A stretch of 64,000 nucleotides of DNA, taken from assembly GCA_016713905.1 (NCBI GenBank), contig JADJOE010000003.1, forward strand, positions 558,001 to 622,000, in the 5' to 3' direction. This DNA is from Candidatus Vicinibacter proximus. GTDB taxonomy: Bacteria > Bacteroidota > Bacteroidia > Chitinophagales > Saprospiraceae. This document shows, in pieces, positions 53,837 to 61,727 of the stretch. The position numbers and the translations under genes are program-made. Within the stretch, counting starts at the first letter, position 1, and each line of letters starts with the position of its first letter. Below the pieces are notes generated by a model. That model made no database searches, was not told the DNA's origin, and was given only the letters and a program-made list of their open reading frames with translations.

Positions 53837-54528
53837 GCCAGCACGCCGGTAACAAATGCGGTTACAAATCCCAACAATACGGCAGAAAGTGAATAAGAAG
53901 AAACCATCATCCCTCCTTCCATGATATCCTTTGCAATTTTACCCAGAATTAATGGTACTACCATCAAAAAAGAAAAGCTGATCGCCTCATTTCGCTCAAA
54001 ATTGGTAAGACTTGCAGTGGCAATTGTACTTCCAGACCTGCTGATTCCGGGAAGTATGGCTACGGCCTGACTGATCCCCATCATAAAAGATTTCCAATTG
54101 CTATTTGACCCTGTGGCTAAAGTTCTGTAATGCCCAAGCATAAGGATCAGACCATTAGTAAAGATCATGCAGGCGACAAACATGATTTTTCCATTGAATA
54201 ACTCGCTAACCTGTTTTTCAAAAAACAGTCCTACAATTGCAGCGGGTATCATGGAAATTAGGATATGGGTGCTAAAAGTTTTTGAAGTTTTATCTGAAGA
54301 GTTGAATAGACCTTTTATCAATTCCAATATTCTTTTCCTAAACACAAATAGGATACTCAAGGCAGTTGCCATGTGAAGAATCACTGTCAGCTGGAGGCTA
54401 TCCACGGCAGAAGAATGGTCCCCCAAAAAATATTTGGCCAACTCAAGATGCCCATCTGAACTTACCGGTAAAAATTCCGTCAATCCCTGAACGATGCCAA
54501 GGATCAGAATAATCAGATATTCAGACAT
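53728..54528 (-). CDS. uppP: Undecaprenyl-diphosphate phosphatase
   Basis: UppP (BacA) removes a phosphate from undecaprenyl diphosphate, recycling the lipid carrier for cell-wall and polysaccharide synthesis at the inner membrane. It has 266 residues with about eight membrane helices. The first motif is GIVQGLTEFLPVSSDGHLELA, with Asp where most homologs have Ser or Thr after the serine pair. The second is LPGISRSGSTIATAS with the catalytic-site serine and arginine. It lies 3 bases downstream of the DUF3098 gene and ahead of truB. Confidence 0.94.
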   Translation of the reverse strand: MSEYLIILILGIVQGLTEFLPVSSDGHLELAKYFLGDHSSAVDSLQLTVILHMATALSILFVFRKRILELIKGLFNSSDKTSKTFSTHILISMIPAAIVGLFFEKQVSELFNGKIMFVACMIFTNGLILMLGHYRTLATGSNSNWKSFMMGISQAVAILPGISRSGSTIATASLTNFERNEAISFSFLMVVPLILGKIAKDIMEGGMMVSSYSLSAVLLGFVTAFVTGVLACGWMLTLVRNTKMNYFAWYCIVLGAGLIIYLLLNR

Positions 54529-54531
54529 AAA

Positions 54532-54843
54532 TTAGTCTTTGAAAATTGCATAAACCTGCACAGCAAGTCCAGCAATGATAAAAATAGGTGCAACTACAGT
54601 TCTTCTTGTAGAATAGATTATACTTTCATCCCAAACATCAGGGGAAGGCATCCATCCTCCTGACATCAACAATAAACCTAATGCGATCAAGCCGAGGCCT
54701 ATCAATACAATCTTAATATGAGATTTACCATAGGTCATCTCATTGGATTTGTTGAATTTTAAAGAAGAAATAACTTTTTGTGTATCCATTTCTCCAGCAG
54801 AATTGGATTTTATGGGTGCTTTTTTTGATTTCGATTCTCCCAT
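54532..54843 (-). CDS. DUF3098 membrane protein
   Basis: A 103-residue protein with a charged, Lys- and Ser-rich N-terminal half and two membrane helices (about 43-63 and 84-101). The linker between them, MPSPDVWDESIIYSTRRTVVAP, is the signature of DUF3098, a small Bacteroidota family regularly found between ftsX and uppP. No activity is known. It sits 8 bases behind ftsX and 3 bases ahead of uppP in a tight operon. Confidence 0.85.
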   Translation of the reverse strand: MGESKSKKAPIKSNSAGEMDTQKVISSLKFNKSNEMTYGKSHIKIVLIGLGLIALGLLLMSGGWMPSPDVWDESIIYSTRRTVVAPIFIIAGLAVQVYAIFKD

Positions 54844-54851
54844 GATTGATT

Positions 54852-55691
54852 TTATTTGTTAAGATATGAATTTAGTGCCCGACGTATCCCCATAATGTGC
54901 AAAGTTGGCCCAATTACCAATAAAACGAGCATAACCAACACAAAATTTTTCAGATCAATTAAATTATATATCCAAGGTGATAGGTAAAATAATGCCAATA
55001 AGGCTAGTCCCATGAGTCCAATAGCCATTAATGCGCTGGCTACTCCATGAGTAATGGCTATACGGATATATGGTTTCGTAATCTTTTCTTCTGTGCTGCC
55101 TAAAAGGCGCCACAGTTGAATGATTTCAAATTTTGTACGGATGTACACCCTAACCAGGTATCCTGTAACCAAAAAGGCCAGAATGGCAGTTAGCAAGGTT
55201 ATGAAGATGAATACAGTTTTTATTTTGCCAAGGCTTTTTGCCAATTCAGGTTTTAAAGCCACATGGTCACCAGCCACATTTACAATCGATTGTGTCCTAA
55301 GGTGTTCCTGGATTTTTTGGATGGTGGCTTCTTGATCTTGTTTGGGATCCAGTCCAATCCAAATGATGTCAAAAAAAGGGTTTTCTCCGGGGGTTAATGC
55401 AATATCCACGCGTGGATCGGATGTCATTTCCTTTAAGGCTTCTTCCTTAGTAATTAGCTGCAAGCTTCCAGATACAATTCCGGATTGACTGTTCAGCCAG
55501 TTTTTTAACACTTCAAAGGAATCGGTAGCATAGTTTTTTCTTAATTCTATGATATAGGGAGTCTCTGTGCTGATTCTGTCTTCAAGCCGAACACTGTGGA
55601 TAAAGGCAAGTAATGCCAGTCCCAGTAAAGAGAATACCAAGGCTACAGCCAGGACATGCATAAAGGTACTCGTTCCACTATCTGCTCGCAA
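54852..55691 (-). CDS. ftsX: Cell-division ABC permease FtsX
   Basis: FtsX with FtsE regulates peptidoglycan hydrolases at the septum. It has 279 residues with one N-terminal helix (about 11-31), a periplasmic domain (about 35-165, ELRKNYATDSFEVLKNWLNSQSGIVSGSLQLITKEEAL) and three C-terminal helices with the FtsX core (KFEIIQLWRLLGSTEEKITKPYIRIAITHG). ftsE is not adjacent, as is usual in this phylum. The start is a TTG at 55691, just behind a promoter box; the ATG at residue 11 (55661) is the alternative but would trim the short cytoplasmic lead. First gene of ftsX-DUF3098-uppP-truB. Confidence 0.92.
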   Translation of the reverse strand: MRADSGTSTFMHVLAVALVFSLLGLALLAFIHSVRLEDRISTETPYIIELRKNYATDSFEVLKNWLNSQSGIVSGSLQLITKEEALKEMTSDPRVDIALTPGENPFFDIIWIGLDPKQDQEATIQKIQEHLRTQSIVNVAGDHVALKPELAKSLGKIKTVFIFITLLTAILAFLVTGYLVRVYIRTKFEIIQLWRLLGSTEEKITKPYIRIAITHGVASALMAIGLMGLALLALFYLSPWIYNLIDLKNFVLVMLVLLVIGPTLHIMGIRRALNSYLNK

Positions 55692-55704
55692 AGTAAAGTT
55701 TTGG

Positions 55705-55712
55705 CAAAGGTA
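55705..55712 (-). promoter_or_regulatory. Promoter -7 box of the ftsX operon
   Basis: TACCTTTG on the minus strand predicts a start near 55701 and a leader of about 10 nt to the TTG. Confidence 0.5.
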
Positions 55713-55763
55713 TTATATTATAATAAGTTATATATATTTATTTTAATGAAAGATGCGGAGGCT

Positions 55764-56915
55764 TTAGACTTTCTGCTCCAGAGTTTGAATCAGTCTAACC
55801 AGCTTTGGGGATTCATTTTCCCAAATTAAAACATTCGAAGCTTGTTTACAGGCCAGAAACATAACACTATAGTGATCGTCTTGCTCCAATGATCGAACCG
55901 CAGCAGAAATTTCTTCCGGGGTACAGTCCAATAAAAGAATACCTACTGCAAATTCAGCAGTCAGGTTTTTATATTCCGGATAATTCATATGAAGTGCAGG
56001 TAAACCTGCCTGGATGTAATCAAAGGTTTTGTTTGCCAGGGAATAGTAATAATTCAAACTTTTCCCTTCCAGTAAATTGATTCCTAGGTAGGCTTTGGAA
56101 TTAATTTTGCTTAATTCTTCCGGAGATAGTTTGCCAAAGAATTTGACCCGCTCAGATAAATTTAGTTTCAATACGAGTTCATGTAATTGATCTGAAATAT
56201 CCCCGTCACCAGCAATCCATAATTGGTATTCAGGCAATAAACGTAAAGCCTGAATGGTCAGTTCAAGACCTCTGCCTATATTCAGGACCCCTTGATACCA
56301 AATAACTTTTTGTCTATTGGTAAAAGATTCCGGGAAGTTCTTTTTTATTGGAAGATTGCGAATGGAATGAAATTTGACTTTGTATTTTTGGCTTAGAACT
56401 TCTGCCAGGATTGGTGCTACTGTAAGGCATAAATCGGCATTGGATGTGCCCCATTTTATAATGTGAGACCAGGTTTTTTGTATCAAATTTTTACCGATTA
56501 TCTCAGGGCTTTCTTCAAAGAATTCATGTGCATCAAAAATGAGTTTACCTCCTTTTATTTTTTTAAAAGTAGAGGAAGCCAACAGGGTATCTGCATCGAC
56601 TGCATAAACCCAATTTGGGGATATGGAAAGTAACTTCCAGAACAAACGCAGATTGTATTCCGCATAGAACAGGAAAGAAGAGGAGAACCAAGTCCTTATT
56701 AAAATATTAGTGATAGATTGTTTTTGATCCTTGTTTGGTGATGGTGTGGATTGTTTTTTCTTCGATTTGTTTCGGCTAAGAATGGTTATTTGGTAACCCA
56801 TTGCACGCAGAGTACCGGAAACTCTTTGCAGTCGCTGGTCAAAACCAAAATCTGAAGTGGTGGTAATACAAATTGAAATAGGTTTCAATTTTAAATGTGC
56901 TTTGTTTAGCGACAT
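55764..56915 (-). CDS. GT4-type (GT-B) glycosyltransferase
   Basis: A 383-residue retaining-type glycosyltransferase of the GT-B fold. The N-terminal half has ITTTSDFGFDQRLQRVSGTLRAMGYQITIL and GKLIFDAHEFFEESPE, a typical donor/acceptor-cleft pattern. The C-terminal half has IWYQGVLNIGRGLELTIQAL, LWIAGDGDISDQL and VKFFGKLSPEELSKINSKAYLGINLLEG, the family-1 nucleotide-sugar domain. The EX7E acidic pair is not exact, so the assignment to a subfamily is tentative. It overlaps the end of the di-heme peroxidase gene by 10 bases and is probably co-transcribed with it, an unusual partnership. The target glycan is unknown. Confidence 0.85.
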   Translation of the reverse strand: MSLNKAHLKLKPISICITTTSDFGFDQRLQRVSGTLRAMGYQITILSRNKSKKKQSTPSPNKDQKQSITNILIRTWFSSSFLFYAEYNLRLFWKLLSISPNWVYAVDADTLLASSTFKKIKGGKLIFDAHEFFEESPEIIGKNLIQKTWSHIIKWGTSNADLCLTVAPILAEVLSQKYKVKFHSIRNLPIKKNFPESFTNRQKVIWYQGVLNIGRGLELTIQALRLLPEYQLWIAGDGDISDQLHELVLKLNLSERVKFFGKLSPEELSKINSKAYLGINLLEGKSLNYYYSLANKTFDYIQAGLPALHMNYPEYKNLTAEFAVGILLLDCTPEEISAAVRSLEQDDHYSVMFLACKQASNVLIWENESPKLVRLIQTLEQKV

Positions 56916-58219
56916 CCCAGTTGTTGTTTACTGAGTTTGTCGGCATTAGGAAAACAAAAACCCGAAGGTACTGATTTGGGTTCATATCTTTTGAGGTCGG
57001 GATCGTGTAGGGCATTTTCAATAAAATCCGTAAGAGCAATAATTTCATCTTCCCGGAGGCCCAAGGGAACAAAAAAGGAAGACAGATTTTTTGTGGGCAC
57101 CATATGGTTCTCAGGAATGGCATTATTCTTATACCTGATGACCTCTTCTACCGAACAAAAACTGCCACCATGTCCCAAAAATCCTGCGTCTTTCAGATTG
57201 TATAATTGAGGAACCTTAAAACAGTACATGTCGGCTTCTTTTTTTGTAAATCCACCTCTGCCAAGGTGGTGGTCATCCAGACTGTCCTTTAAAATGATGG
57301 ATTTTAAATTGAAATCATTCATCCCAAGGGCATGAAAACTCATGGAGTTTAGTGCTGGACCTGTGTGACAGTTGTAACATTTTGCCTTGCCAAAAAAAAG
57401 ACATGCACCTTTGATTTGCTTGGGACTTAAGGCCAGGCTGTCTCCCTTGAGCCATAGCTGAAAGGGTGCTTTATTACTCAGCACAACTCTTTCAAAGGCT
57501 GCTATAGCCTTAGCCATACTGATTCTGCGATATTTCAGGTTAGGGTCAACCTGGGCAAAAGCAGTGTCGAATAAGGATTGGTAAATCGTCTTTGTAATTA
57601 ATTCAGGACTCATCCTCATGCCATGTGCTTCAAGGGCAATTCGAGCTTGCGTTTCAACCCCTTGCATCCCAAGTCTGTTTAGTTCGGTAAAACTGCCTTT
57701 TGGCCATAAGCTGTCTGTACCTGTATTTGGGCCGGTAGCGCCAAACTTACCGCTCCATAATTGAACCTCCTGATAAGCACAATTGACAATACTTGGGGTG
57801 CGTATCATCTGGACATCCATTTCCGACGTATCACAAAGAGGATGTTTGTGTCTGGAAAAACCAAAACCACGACCACCTCCGGCTATACTTTGTATAATTC
57901 CAGCCTGAAAACCTGCATCCGCAAAGTGACAGGTAGCACAGGAAAAAGTTCTTGCTGCCGCGATACACTTTGGGTTGAAGGATATTGCGGGATCGAAAAA
58001 AAGGAATTTTCCAAGTTCAACTTTATCTGCTGTAATAAGATTGCCGGTATCCTGAGGAATATTTTTGAAATCATCTGAATCAGGCAAGATATAAAAGTCT
58101 ATTTTTTTAGTGGGTGAGCAATTTAATAATAATTCATTGAGCATTTGTGCGCTGGATAAATTATTTAATTGCACATTCTTGCATTGAAACAAACATAATG
58201 CTCCAAGACAATACCACAT
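56906..58219 (-). CDS. Di-heme cytochrome c peroxidase (MauG/CcpA family) lipoprotein
   Basis: A 437-residue di-heme c-type protein acting outside the cytoplasm, either as a hydrogen-peroxide-reducing peroxidase or a MauG-type oxidase. Two heme-binding CxxCH motifs are present: FSCATCHFADAGF about 100 residues in, and AKCYNCHTGPALN about 280 residues in. ELGKFLFFDPAIS and CFKVPQLYNLKDAGFLGHGG, with the axial-ligand region, are family features. From the ATG at 58219 the N-terminus MWYCLGALCLFQCKN looks like a lipoprotein signal. A longer frame from a GTG at 58243 would start at the transcript start itself. It precedes and overlaps the GT4 gene. Confidence 0.9.
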   Translation of the reverse strand: MWYCLGALCLFQCKNVQLNNLSSAQMLNELLLNCSPTKKIDFYILPDSDDFKNIPQDTGNLITADKVELGKFLFFDPAISFNPKCIAAARTFSCATCHFADAGFQAGIIQSIAGGGRGFGFSRHKHPLCDTSEMDVQMIRTPSIVNCAYQEVQLWSGKFGATGPNTGTDSLWPKGSFTELNRLGMQGVETQARIALEAHGMRMSPELITKTIYQSLFDTAFAQVDPNLKYRRISMAKAIAAFERVVLSNKAPFQLWLKGDSLALSPKQIKGACLFFGKAKCYNCHTGPALNSMSFHALGMNDFNLKSIILKDSLDDHHLGRGGFTKKEADMYCFKVPQLYNLKDAGFLGHGGSFCSVEEVIRYKNNAIPENHMVPTKNLSSFFVPLGLREDEIIALTDFIENALHDPDLKRYEPKSVPSGFCFPNADKLSKQQLGCR

Positions 58220-58247
58220 TAAATGAAAAGCCCACTTTCCCACTTCG

Positions 58248-58255
58248 CAAAAATA
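58248..58255 (-). promoter_or_regulatory. Promoter -7 box of peroxidase-GT4 pair
   Basis: TATTTTTG on the minus strand predicts a start near 58244 and a leader of about 25 nt to the ATG at 58219. Confidence 0.5.
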
Positions 58256-58422
58256 GACTATTTGTTATTGAAGTAAGAAAAGGATCTAAATATTCGATGG
58301 CAGCAGTTGGAGTTTGGGCCATTCGGGAATCAGGAATAAGAAATCGGATTAAAATATTGATATATTTACCCGTCTTTTTACAGGACTACATTCAACTCTT
58401 GGTATTTTAAAAAATTACGGTT

Positions 58423-59748
58423 ATGTCTGTTCAAAAGTTAAATGCTTTTTCGTTAACCATGATTGTCATCGGTCTGGTTATTGGGATGGGAATTTTCAGG
58501 ACAGCGTCAGATGCTGCAAAGGCATCCATTACACCGGAAGTCTTTTTTACAGCCTGGATACTTGGAGGTTTGGTGGCTCTTTGTGGAGCACTCACTTATG
58601 CTGAAATTGGATCAAGATATCCCATTACAGGTGGTTACTATAAAGTATTTTCCTATGCTTACCATCCATCGATTGCGTTTGCATTAAACTGTGTCATCAT
58701 CATTTCAAACTCAGCTTCCTTGGCCGGGGTAGCATTGATTGGCAGCGATTATCTGGCTTCCGTTGTAGCGCCCGGGGGCATGACGGATGTCGGTAAGTCT
58801 TTTATCGCGATCACCGCAATATTGTTGTTTTATGGGGTAAATCTATTGGGTCTCAAAATGAGTTCAACAACACAGAATGTCTTAATGCTCATTAAAATTA
58901 GTTTATTGTTGCTAATCATATCTTCTGTTTTTTTATTGGTGCCATCCCTTCAATCCAACCATGATTCGGTTGCGCCTGTGAAGTCCATTGATTTTCTTCA
59001 ATCTCTTGGTCTTGCGTTGGTGGCAATTTGTTTTACATACGGGGGGTACCAGCAGACCATCAATTTTGGGGAAGAGGTAGATAATGCAAAAAGAACAGTG
59101 CCAAGAGGAATTGTGACCGGAATTCTGATTGTAATTTCCTTGTACTTGATGACTAATTATGTTTATTACAAGGTCATTGGTTTTGACCAACTAAAAGAAG
59201 CCAGAGGGATAGCTTCTATAATCGGGGAAAAATTATTTGGCCCAATAGGAAAGACTATTTTTTCTCTATTGTTATTCACTGCAGTTTTAGCGTATGTCAA
59301 TGTGCTTTTACTGTCCAATCCAAGAGTTATGTATGCCATGGCGGACGATCAGATTTTGCCACCGATTTTTAAAAAGAAATATGGGTCGCATGAAGTATTA
59401 ACGGTAAGTCTCACCGCTTTTACAGTACTTACCATCATCATATTATTCTATGCCAATACTTTTGATCGCATTCTTGGATTTGTCATGTTTTTAGACAGCA
59501 TTGGTATGGTTAGTTCGGCTGCTGCGTTATTTTATTTAAGAAGAAAAACACAGCACTTAAACGAAACTGGAATTTATCAAATGAAATGGTTTCCGTTACC
59601 AACATTATTTTTTATTGTTGCGTATTTATTTGTCAGCGGATCCATTTTGTTCAACACGCCAATGATGGCTCTTATTGGAACTGTAGTTTTTGTTGTGTTT
59701 TTAATTTTGTATTTTGTCATAAGGAAAAGCCGACAAATTGCTAATTAA
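58423..59748 (+). CDS. APC-superfamily amino-acid permease
   Basis: A 441-residue inner-membrane transporter with about twelve membrane helices. The first helix reads FSLTMIVIGLVIGMGIFRTASD, the unwound GxGIF substrate-binding segment of the APC fold. GALTYAEIGSRYPITGGYYKVFSYAYHPSIAF is the conserved helix 2-3 stretch, and the NFGEEVDNAKRTVPRGIVTGI loop is typical of the amino acid/polyamine group. The substrate cannot be named. The PLP enzyme gene follows after 96 bases on the same strand; a link with amino-acid catabolism is possible but unproven. A TATATTTA about 60 bases upstream is an imperfect promoter box. Confidence 0.88.
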   Translation: MSVQKLNAFSLTMIVIGLVIGMGIFRTASDAAKASITPEVFFTAWILGGLVALCGALTYAEIGSRYPITGGYYKVFSYAYHPSIAFALNCVIIISNSASLAGVALIGSDYLASVVAPGGMTDVGKSFIAITAILLFYGVNLLGLKMSSTTQNVLMLIKISLLLLIISSVFLLVPSLQSNHDSVAPVKSIDFLQSLGLALVAICFTYGGYQQTINFGEEVDNAKRTVPRGIVTGILIVISLYLMTNYVYYKVIGFDQLKEARGIASIIGEKLFGPIGKTIFSLLLFTAVLAYVNVLLLSNPRVMYAMADDQILPPIFKKKYGSHEVLTVSLTAFTVLTIIILFYANTFDRILGFVMFLDSIGMVSSAAALFYLRRKTQHLNETGIYQMKWFPLPTLFFIVAYLFVSGSILFNTPMMALIGTVVFVVFLILYFVIRKSRQIAN

Positions 59749-59844
59749 GTCATCATGCTCCGGGTTTAGTGTAATGGATTTTAACTTAAATCAGCGATTC
59801 GTAAATAATTAAATTAACAGGAATTTTTTCAATAGCCAATAAGA

Positions 59845-61005
59845 ATGAACGTATCGTATATCATTAATGAGTTAGGTGAGGATAGGGAAAATTATTTTCA
59901 ATCCATAGCACCTCCAATAATACAGACCAGCAATTTTGCTTTCAGGTCAGTGCAGGAAATGCGGGAAAGATTTGAAGATGAATTCAGTGGTTACCTGTAT
60001 TCGCGTGGATTAAATCCAACAGTGGATATATTAAGAAAAAAATTAGCAGCACTGGATGGCGCAGAGGATGCATTAGTGTTTAATTCGGGGGCAGCAGCAA
60101 TCTACTCTGCTGTCGTTCCATTTTTACAACAAGGGGACCATATAATTTCTGTAAAAAATCCGTACACATGGGCACAAAAATTATTCGATTTACATCTGCC
60201 AAGATTTGGTGTAAAAACCAGTTATGTGGATGCAAGAGATGTTCATAATATTTGGCAGGCAGCTAATGATCAAACACGCATCATTTATTTGGAGTCCCCT
60301 AATAGTTGGGATTTTGCCATACAGGATTTGCGTGCTATTGCTACTGAGGCAAAGAGAAGAAATATTTTAACGGTTGTGGATAATTCATATTGTAGTCCGA
60401 TTTACCAAAGGCCAATTGAAATGGGCATCGATTTATGTTTGCAATCTGCCACAAAGTATATTGGTGGTCACAGTGACGTAGTAGCAGGTGTTTTGTCCGG
60501 ATCGAAAAAGCATATGAAGAAAATCTTTGATTTGGAATATCTGATGGCTGGAAACGGAATCCAACCATTTAATGCCTGGTTATTGATCAGAGGTTTGAGA
60601 ACTCTACCCGCCAGATTGGAACGGATCACGCAAACAACAAGTAAAGTGGTAAACTTTATGAAGGGGCATCCAAAAGTGGAAGAAATGCTTTTTTCATTGG
60701 ACGAGTCTTTTCCTCAGTACAACCTGGCGAAAAGTCAAATGTCAGGAGCTTGTGGGCTTTTTACCATCGTCGTCAAATGTCACTCTGCAGAAAAAATTGA
60801 GCAATTTTGTCAATCGCTGCAACGATTTTTGATGGCTGTAAGTTGGGGTGGACATGAAAGTTTGGTTATTCCAAGAATGGCAGGTGTGGCCAAATCTGCC
60901 TTTAATCCAGGTATGAGGGAGCACAGAATGATTAGGTTTTATGTAGGCTTAGAAGATGCAGATTATTTAATTGAGGATCTGCAACAAGCTATGGAAAAAC
61001 TTTAA
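59845..61005 (+). CDS. Cys/Met-metabolism PLP enzyme (gamma-synthase/lyase family)
   Basis: A fold-type I PLP enzyme of 386 residues from the cystathionine gamma-synthase / gamma-lyase family. PPIIQTSNFAF and YLYSRGLNPTVDILRKKLAALDGAEDALVF are the N-terminal signatures, with the Tyr-x-Arg phosphate contacts. TVVDNSYCSPIYQRPIEMGIDL carries the cofactor aspartate, and LQSATKYIGGHSDVVAGV the PLP-binding lysine (Lys204). WGGHESLVIPR is the C-terminal substrate-carboxylate region. Synthase and lyase members cannot be separated by eye. Its stop overlaps the pnuC stop by four bases tail to tail. Confidence 0.9.
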   Translation: MNVSYIINELGEDRENYFQSIAPPIIQTSNFAFRSVQEMRERFEDEFSGYLYSRGLNPTVDILRKKLAALDGAEDALVFNSGAAAIYSAVVPFLQQGDHIISVKNPYTWAQKLFDLHLPRFGVKTSYVDARDVHNIWQAANDQTRIIYLESPNSWDFAIQDLRAIATEAKRRNILTVVDNSYCSPIYQRPIEMGIDLCLQSATKYIGGHSDVVAGVLSGSKKHMKKIFDLEYLMAGNGIQPFNAWLLIRGLRTLPARLERITQTTSKVVNFMKGHPKVEEMLFSLDESFPQYNLAKSQMSGACGLFTIVVKCHSAEKIEQFCQSLQRFLMAVSWGGHESLVIPRMAGVAKSAFNPGMREHRMIRFYVGLEDADYLIEDLQQAMEKL

Positions 61006-61652
61006 GAAACAGTAACCGCCTGTTTTAAATATTTTTCACGCCAGTGGTAAGCGCCATAAATCGCAAGACCTAAAAATATGATAAATTCCAATGCGACAAA
61101 TACAATGTCTTTGGTGAAATACAAATAGATGCAAATCAAATCTACAACAATCCAAATGATCCAGTTTTCGAGAATTCTTCTTGCCAATAATGTATTGGCA
61201 ATGATACTACCAATGGCTACAAAAGTATCCCAATAAGGGTATGCGGCCTGCTTTGGAAAAGTAGTTGGAAGCCAAACATGAAGTTGTGAGATCGCATAAC
61301 CTAAAGTAAATGTCAGTATAGCACAAAGGACTGATAAATATATTTTCCAGGTATTGCTCAGAATTTTAATTGGCTCCTTGGTAAGCAGTTCTTTATCCCA
61401 AAAAAACCAACCATACAGGGATATTAAAAAAAAATAAATTTGCAGGAACATGTCTGAATACAATTGCACCTGATAAAAAATCAGAAAAAATAAAATAATG
61501 TTGACCAACCCAATTGGCCAAGTGAGGATGTTGGATTTGGCGGCAAGCCATACGCCTGCAATTCCAAAAATGGTTCCGACAAATTCCATGTAACTCACCG
61601 GGTAGCCCATTATATTAAATAAGGTATGGTCAACTTTAAAGAATTCCGACAT
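61002..61652 (-). CDS. pnuC: Nicotinamide riboside transporter PnuC
   Basis: PnuC imports nicotinamide riboside for NAD synthesis by facilitated diffusion. It has 216 residues with seven predicted helices. SNILTWPIGLVNIILFFLIFYQVQLYSDMFLQIYFFLISLYGWFFW is the family core, including the WPxGLVN and YGW motifs that line the binding site; AYPYWDTFVAIGSIIANTLLARRILENWIIWIVVDLI supplies the second conserved half. No thiamine riboswitch or other leader is evident upstream, so nicotinamide riboside rather than thiamine (PnuT) is preferred, though the two cannot be told apart with certainty. Convergent with the PLP enzyme gene. Confidence 0.88.
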   Translation of the reverse strand: MSEFFKVDHTLFNIMGYPVSYMEFVGTIFGIAGVWLAAKSNILTWPIGLVNIILFFLIFYQVQLYSDMFLQIYFFLISLYGWFFWDKELLTKEPIKILSNTWKIYLSVLCAILTFTLGYAISQLHVWLPTTFPKQAAYPYWDTFVAIGSIIANTLLARRILENWIIWIVVDLICIYLYFTKDIVFVALEFIIFLGLAIYGAYHWREKYLKQAVTVS

Positions 61653-61727
61653 GAATCAAGTTTGTAAATTGCAGGATTTGGGCTGTAGGATTGTTTTTAA
61701 TATGCTCCACAAAATGAGTTGTTGAAA

